Of a stretch of 8,940 nucleotides of DNA, positions 6,675 through 8,940 are shown piece after piece; position 1 is the first letter of the stretch; each line of letters starts with the position of its first letter. The stretch covers positions 1-8,940 of the forward strand of contig JANXVP010000052.1 of assembly GCA_025351615.1 (NCBI GenBank). Reading direction: 5' to 3'. Source of the DNA: Ramlibacter sp. Its GTDB lineage: Bacteria > Pseudomonadota > Gammaproteobacteria > Burkholderiales > Burkholderiaceae_C. The notes below the pieces were generated by a model. The model searched no databases. It was not told the origin of the DNA and saw only the letters and a program-made list of their open reading frames with translations. The translations under genes were made by a program, and so were the position numbers.

Positions 6675-6742
6675 GTCGCCCCCACGCTCGCTTCGTTCGC
6701 TGCCCCCCGGGGGGGCCCAGCCCTCCTTGGGAGCGGCCCGGC
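6675..6742. repeat. G+C-rich palindromic (REP-like) intergenic repeat
   Basis: The spacer opens GTCGCCCCCACGCTCGCTTC and contains a near-perfect G/C palindrome, GCCCCCC-G-GGGGGGC (6702-6716), then CTCC-TTG-GGAG (6723-6733) as a second small hairpin and GCGGCCCGGCG. GCCCCC at 6678-6683 can pair alternatively with GGGGGC at 6711-6716. I recall this pattern, CGCCCCCACGCT followed by GCTGCCCCCCG and a G-run, as a dispersed intergenic repeat in Comamonadaceae and Alcaligenaceae. That recollection is not checked here, and only one copy is in the window. Boundaries are approximate. It may stabilise or partly terminate the hyf transcript between hyfE and hyfF. Confidence 0.7.
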
Positions 6743-6748
6743 GGAGGT
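6743..6748 (+). promoter_or_regulatory. Ribosome binding site that favours the TTG start of hyfF
   Basis: GGAGGT, a near-ideal Shine-Dalgarno sequence, ends 6 bases before the TTG at 6755 but 15 bases before the ATG at 6764. The spacing favours TTG as the start of hyfF. CCTCC at 6722-6726 in the adjoining repeat could pair with its GGAGG and mask it. Confidence 0.7.
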
Positions 6749-6754
6749 CTGAGC

Positions 6755-8209
6755 TTGAATGCCATGTACTTCGTTCTCGGCATCCCGGTGGTCGGCAGCG
6801 CGGTGCTGGCACTGACCGGGCACCGGGACGGGGCGCGCGACATCAACGTCGTGTTCAGCCTGGGCACTTTCCTGGCCGCTTGCGTGCTGACGGCGCAGGT
6901 GATTTCCGGCGGGCCCATGTTCGCCGGCGAGCGGCAGTTTTTCATCGACCCGCTCAATGTCTTCCTGGTCACGCTCACGGCCTTTGTAGGACTGACGACC
7001 GCCATCTTTTCGCGTCCGTACATGCGCGTGGAGCGGGATCACGGCAAGATGACGGCGCCGCGCCTGCGCCTGTACCACAGCATGTACCAGCTGTTCAGCT
7101 TCACCATGCTGGTGGCGCTGACAACCAACAACATGGGTATCCTGTGGGTGGCGATGGAGGCGGCCACACTCACCACCGTCCTGCTGGTCAGCGTCTACCG
7201 CACTGCCGCGAGCCTGGAGGCAGCGTGGAAGTACTTCATCCTGTGCGGCGTTGGCATCGCCCTGGCGCTGCTGGGCACCGTGTTGCTGCACATGGCGTCG
7301 GAGCGGGTCCTGGGTCCGCACGGCGGCGGCCTGCTGTGGACCAATCTTGCGCAGGTAAAAGGGCAGCTGGACCCGAACATCATCACGCTGGCTTTCGCTT
7401 TCCTGTTTATCGGCTACGGCACCAAGGTCGGCCTGGTGCCCTTGCACAACTGGCTGCCCGACGCCCATGCCGAAGGCCCGACCCCGGTGTCGGCCGTGCT
7501 GTCGGGCCTGCTGCTCAATGTTGCGTTGTACGCCGTCCTGCGCTGCAAGGTGCTGACGGATGGCGCACTGCACAGCGCACTGGCCAGCCAGCTCATGATC
7601 GCCTTCGGGCTGCTGTCGGTCGTCGTGGCGTCCTTCTTCCTGTCGCGCCAGCGGGACGTCAAGCGCATGTTCGCGTATTCGTCGATCGAGCACATGGGGT
7701 TGATCACGTTCGCCTTCGGGCTTGGCGGGCCGATTGCGAACTATGCCGGCTTGCTGCACATGACAGTGCACTCCCTGATCAAGTCGGCCATCTTCTTTGC
7801 CGTGGGCCACGCCTGCCAGAAGGCCGGCACGCAAGTCATGCAGGACATCCGTGGCCTGATCAAGGTCAGCCCCACGTTGGCCTGGGGACTGATGCTGGGG
7901 TCGCTGGCGATCCTGGGCATGCCGCCGTTCGGCGTCTTTGCCAGCGAGTTCCTGATCCTGACCACCGCCATGCGCGAGCAGCCCTGGACGACGCCTTTGC
8001 TGCTGCTGGCGCTGGCCGTGGCTTTTGCCTCGGTGTTCAGCAAGGTCCTGCCCATGGTGTTCGGCGAAACCTCGGTCAAGCCGCTGGCGCATCCACCGGC
8101 GCTGCTGCCGGTGTTCGTCCATCTCGGGCTGGGCCTGATGCTGGGTCTGTACATTCCGCCGTACCTGGACATGTGGTACCGGCAGGCGGCACGGATGCTG
8201 GGCGGCTGA
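6755..8209 (+). CDS. hyfF: HyfF-like proton-translocating membrane subunit
   Basis: This is the second antiporter-like subunit of the complex, of the NuoL/M/N superfamily, with about 14 membrane helices and a predicted proton-channel role. Conserved residues include E135 in WVAMEAATLTTVLLVSVYR, K224 in GYGTKVGLVPLHNWLPDAHAEGP, the VKRMFAYSSIEHMG motif, K343 in VHSLIKSAIFF and E398 in MPPFGVFASEFLI. SLEAAWKYFILC matches a stretch of E. coli HyfF. The protein has 484 residues; E. coli HyfF is longer, about 526, by a C-terminal tail that is missing here, probably ordinary lineage variation. The start chosen is TTG because GGAGGT stands 6 bases before it; the ATG at 6764 would shorten it by three residues. 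It follows hyfE across an 82-base gap filled by a palindromic repeat, and hyfG begins 16 bases after its stop. Confidence 0.94.
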   Translation: MNAMYFVLGIPVVGSAVLALTGHRDGARDINVVFSLGTFLAACVLTAQVISGGPMFAGERQFFIDPLNVFLVTLTAFVGLTTAIFSRPYMRVERDHGKMTAPRLRLYHSMYQLFSFTMLVALTTNNMGILWVAMEAATLTTVLLVSVYRTAASLEAAWKYFILCGVGIALALLGTVLLHMASERVLGPHGGGLLWTNLAQVKGQLDPNIITLAFAFLFIGYGTKVGLVPLHNWLPDAHAEGPTPVSAVLSGLLLNVALYAVLRCKVLTDGALHSALASQLMIAFGLLSVVVASFFLSRQRDVKRMFAYSSIEHMGLITFAFGLGGPIANYAGLLHMTVHSLIKSAIFFAVGHACQKAGTQVMQDIRGLIKVSPTLAWGLMLGSLAILGMPPFGVFASEFLILTTAMREQPWTTPLLLLALAVAFASVFSKVLPMVFGETSVKPLAHPPALLPVFVHLGLGLMLGLYIPPYLDMWYRQAARMLGG

Positions 8210-8225
8210 AATGACAGGAGCCCGC

Positions 8226-8940
8226 ATGGTCGCGTCCGGCGAAGGTTTGATGATTCCGCAAATCCATACCGACCTCACGCGCCTGCCGGGACCGTTGCCG
8301 ATCTGGCACGGCGTGACCGATGCCGGAGCTTGGCAGGCTGGAGCCAGCGCCGTGGCGCAAGCGGGCGGCCGCTTGCTTGCGTGCTGGGGATCTGGCCCCG
8401 GAGGCGGCGCCGGGGGCGTGCCGAAGGTCTGCGCAGCCTATGCGGTGACGGACGGTCTGGTCTGGCTTGAACTGCCGCTGGCCCCGGACGATCCGGCCTA
8501 TCCCGATCTGTCGGCGACCTTTCCCGCGGCAGGCCGGATGCAGCGCGCGGCTCGCGATCTGTCGGGCGTGCGGGCGGCCGGCGCCAGCGACACGCGCCAG
8601 TGGCTGAACCATGGCGCGTGGCCGGCCGACTATTTCCCGTTGCAGCATCCGCCGCAGCCACCCGCTGCGGCGGATGACGCCCACGTCACCGATTACGCGT
8701 TTGTGCGCGTCGAAGGCGACGGGGTGCACGAAATCGCGGTCGGCCCGGTCCATGCCGGGATCATCGAGCCCGGTCATTTCCGCCTTTCCGTCGTCGACGA
8801 AAAAGTACTTCGGCTCGAAGTGCGTCTGGGTTACACCCACAAGGGCACGGAGCAGCGTTTCACGCAGCTCGCCCCGCTGGAGGGCTACCGCCTGGCAGGC
8901 CGGGTGTCGGGCGATTCGACGGTGGCCTATGCCTGGGCCT
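8226..8940 (+). CDS. hyfG: HyfG-like large subunit without NiFe cysteines (C-terminus cut off by window edge)
   Basis: This is the fused 30-kDa/49-kDa-like (NuoC/NuoD-related) subunit of a hydrogenase-4-type complex; 238 residues are visible of an expected 500 or so. Residues 1-150 form a weakly conserved NuoC-like domain with FPAAGRMQRAARDLSGVR and WPADYFPLQHPP, where the acidic ER..D motif is partly lost, and a glycine-rich loop at about 55-64. Residues 168-238 start the large-subunit domain: GPVHAGIIEPGHFRL (173-187), LGYTHKGTEQ (201-210), then RVSGDSTVAYAW (226-237). In true group 4 [NiFe] hydrogenases the last segment carries the first CxxC (RVCGIC). Here S228 and S231 stand at the cysteine positions, so a NiFe centre is not expected. 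The ATG at 8226 is preceded by AGGAG at 5 bases; an in-frame ATG at 8211 lacks such a site. The name hyfG is by position and homology only; hydrogenase activity is not implied. The second CxxC, near the C-terminus, is outside the window. Confidence 0.9.
   Translation, partial: MVASGEGLMIPQIHTDLTRLPGPLPIWHGVTDAGAWQAGASAVAQAGGRLLACWGSGPGGGAGGVPKVCAAYAVTDGLVWLELPLAPDDPAYPDLSATFPAAGRMQRAARDLSGVRAAGASDTRQWLNHGAWPADYFPLQHPPQPPAAADDAHVTDYAFVRVEGDGVHEIAVGPVHAGIIEPGHFRLSVVDEKVLRLEVRLGYTHKGTEQRFTQLAPLEGYRLAGRVSGDSTVAYAWA

Larger units (their letters stand above)
6672..6752 (+). other. Possible 26-codon frame across the hyfE-hyfF repeat
   Basis: An ATG at 6672 overlaps the hyfE TGA as TGATG and has a good AAGGA ribosome binding site 6 bases before it. 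The frame reads MVAPTLASFAAPRGG and on through the whole repeat, ending at a TGA two bases before the hyfF TTG. The composition is that of a G+C-rich palindrome read as protein, so a functional peptide is doubtful. It may mark the ancestral hyfF start site, with the repeat inserted behind it, or serve to carry ribosomes across the gap. Confidence 0.15.

Noticed and set aside
7517..7519. Asn255 of HyfF where NuoL and HyfB have a lysine in the equivalent helix
   Set aside because: As I recall, E. coli HyfF also has LLN at this place, so it is the family norm and not a lost residue.
6602..8278. 558-codon minus-strand open frame opposite hyfF
   Set aside because: Same low-complexity composition (Gln/His/Arg-rich), antisense to hyfF, running through the palindromic repeat. 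No domain seen.

Overview
The window is a G+C-rich stretch of a betaproteobacterial chromosome, most likely from the order Burkholderiales. Three things point there: a DUF3460 gene overlapping scpA (DUF3460 is a small betaproteobacterial family), the very high G+C at third codon positions, and a palindromic intergenic repeat between hyfE and hyfF of a kind I recall from Comamonadaceae and Alcaligenaceae genomes. Genus cannot be decided from this sequence alone. Coding density is high. I see no tRNA, rRNA, CRISPR array, insertion sequence or phage gene.

Left part (1-2263), minus strand: a tight gene string that reads, in transcription order, DUF3460 protein, scpA (chromosome segregation, Smc partner) and nadB (L-aspartate oxidase, first step of NAD synthesis). 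nadB runs off the left edge, so its C-terminus is missing. Divergent from this string, only 38 bases away, is a plus-strand lipoprotein gene (2302-2805) that carries two successive SmpA/OmlA (BamE-like) modules.

Middle and right part (2806-8940), plus strand: a 202-base leader region followed by hyfB, hyfC, hyfE, hyfF and the first 238 codons of a hyfG-like gene. These encode the membrane arm and the large soluble subunit of a complex related to hydrogenase-4, formate hydrogenlyase and respiratory complex I: two Mrp-antiporter-like proton pumps (HyfB, HyfF), a NuoH-like subunit (HyfC), a HyfE subunit (NuoK-like in part) and a fused 30-kDa/49-kDa-like subunit (HyfG). hyfA and hyfD of the E. 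coli hyf operon are absent from the visible order.

The most interesting point is at the extreme right edge. Where a real [NiFe]-hydrogenase large subunit has the first metal-binding CxxC motif (in a context like RVCGIC), this protein reads RVSGDS, with serine at both cysteine positions (S228 and S231). The complex is therefore predicted not to be a hydrogenase in spite of its hyf names. It fits the class of energy-converting hydrogenase-related (Ehr) complexes, whose reaction is largely unsettled. Secondary points are the repeat inserted between hyfE and hyfF next to a TTG start, small reading frames bridging three gene boundaries, a perfect 7+7 inverted repeat in the hyfB leader, and an Asp at position +2 of the BamE-like lipoprotein.
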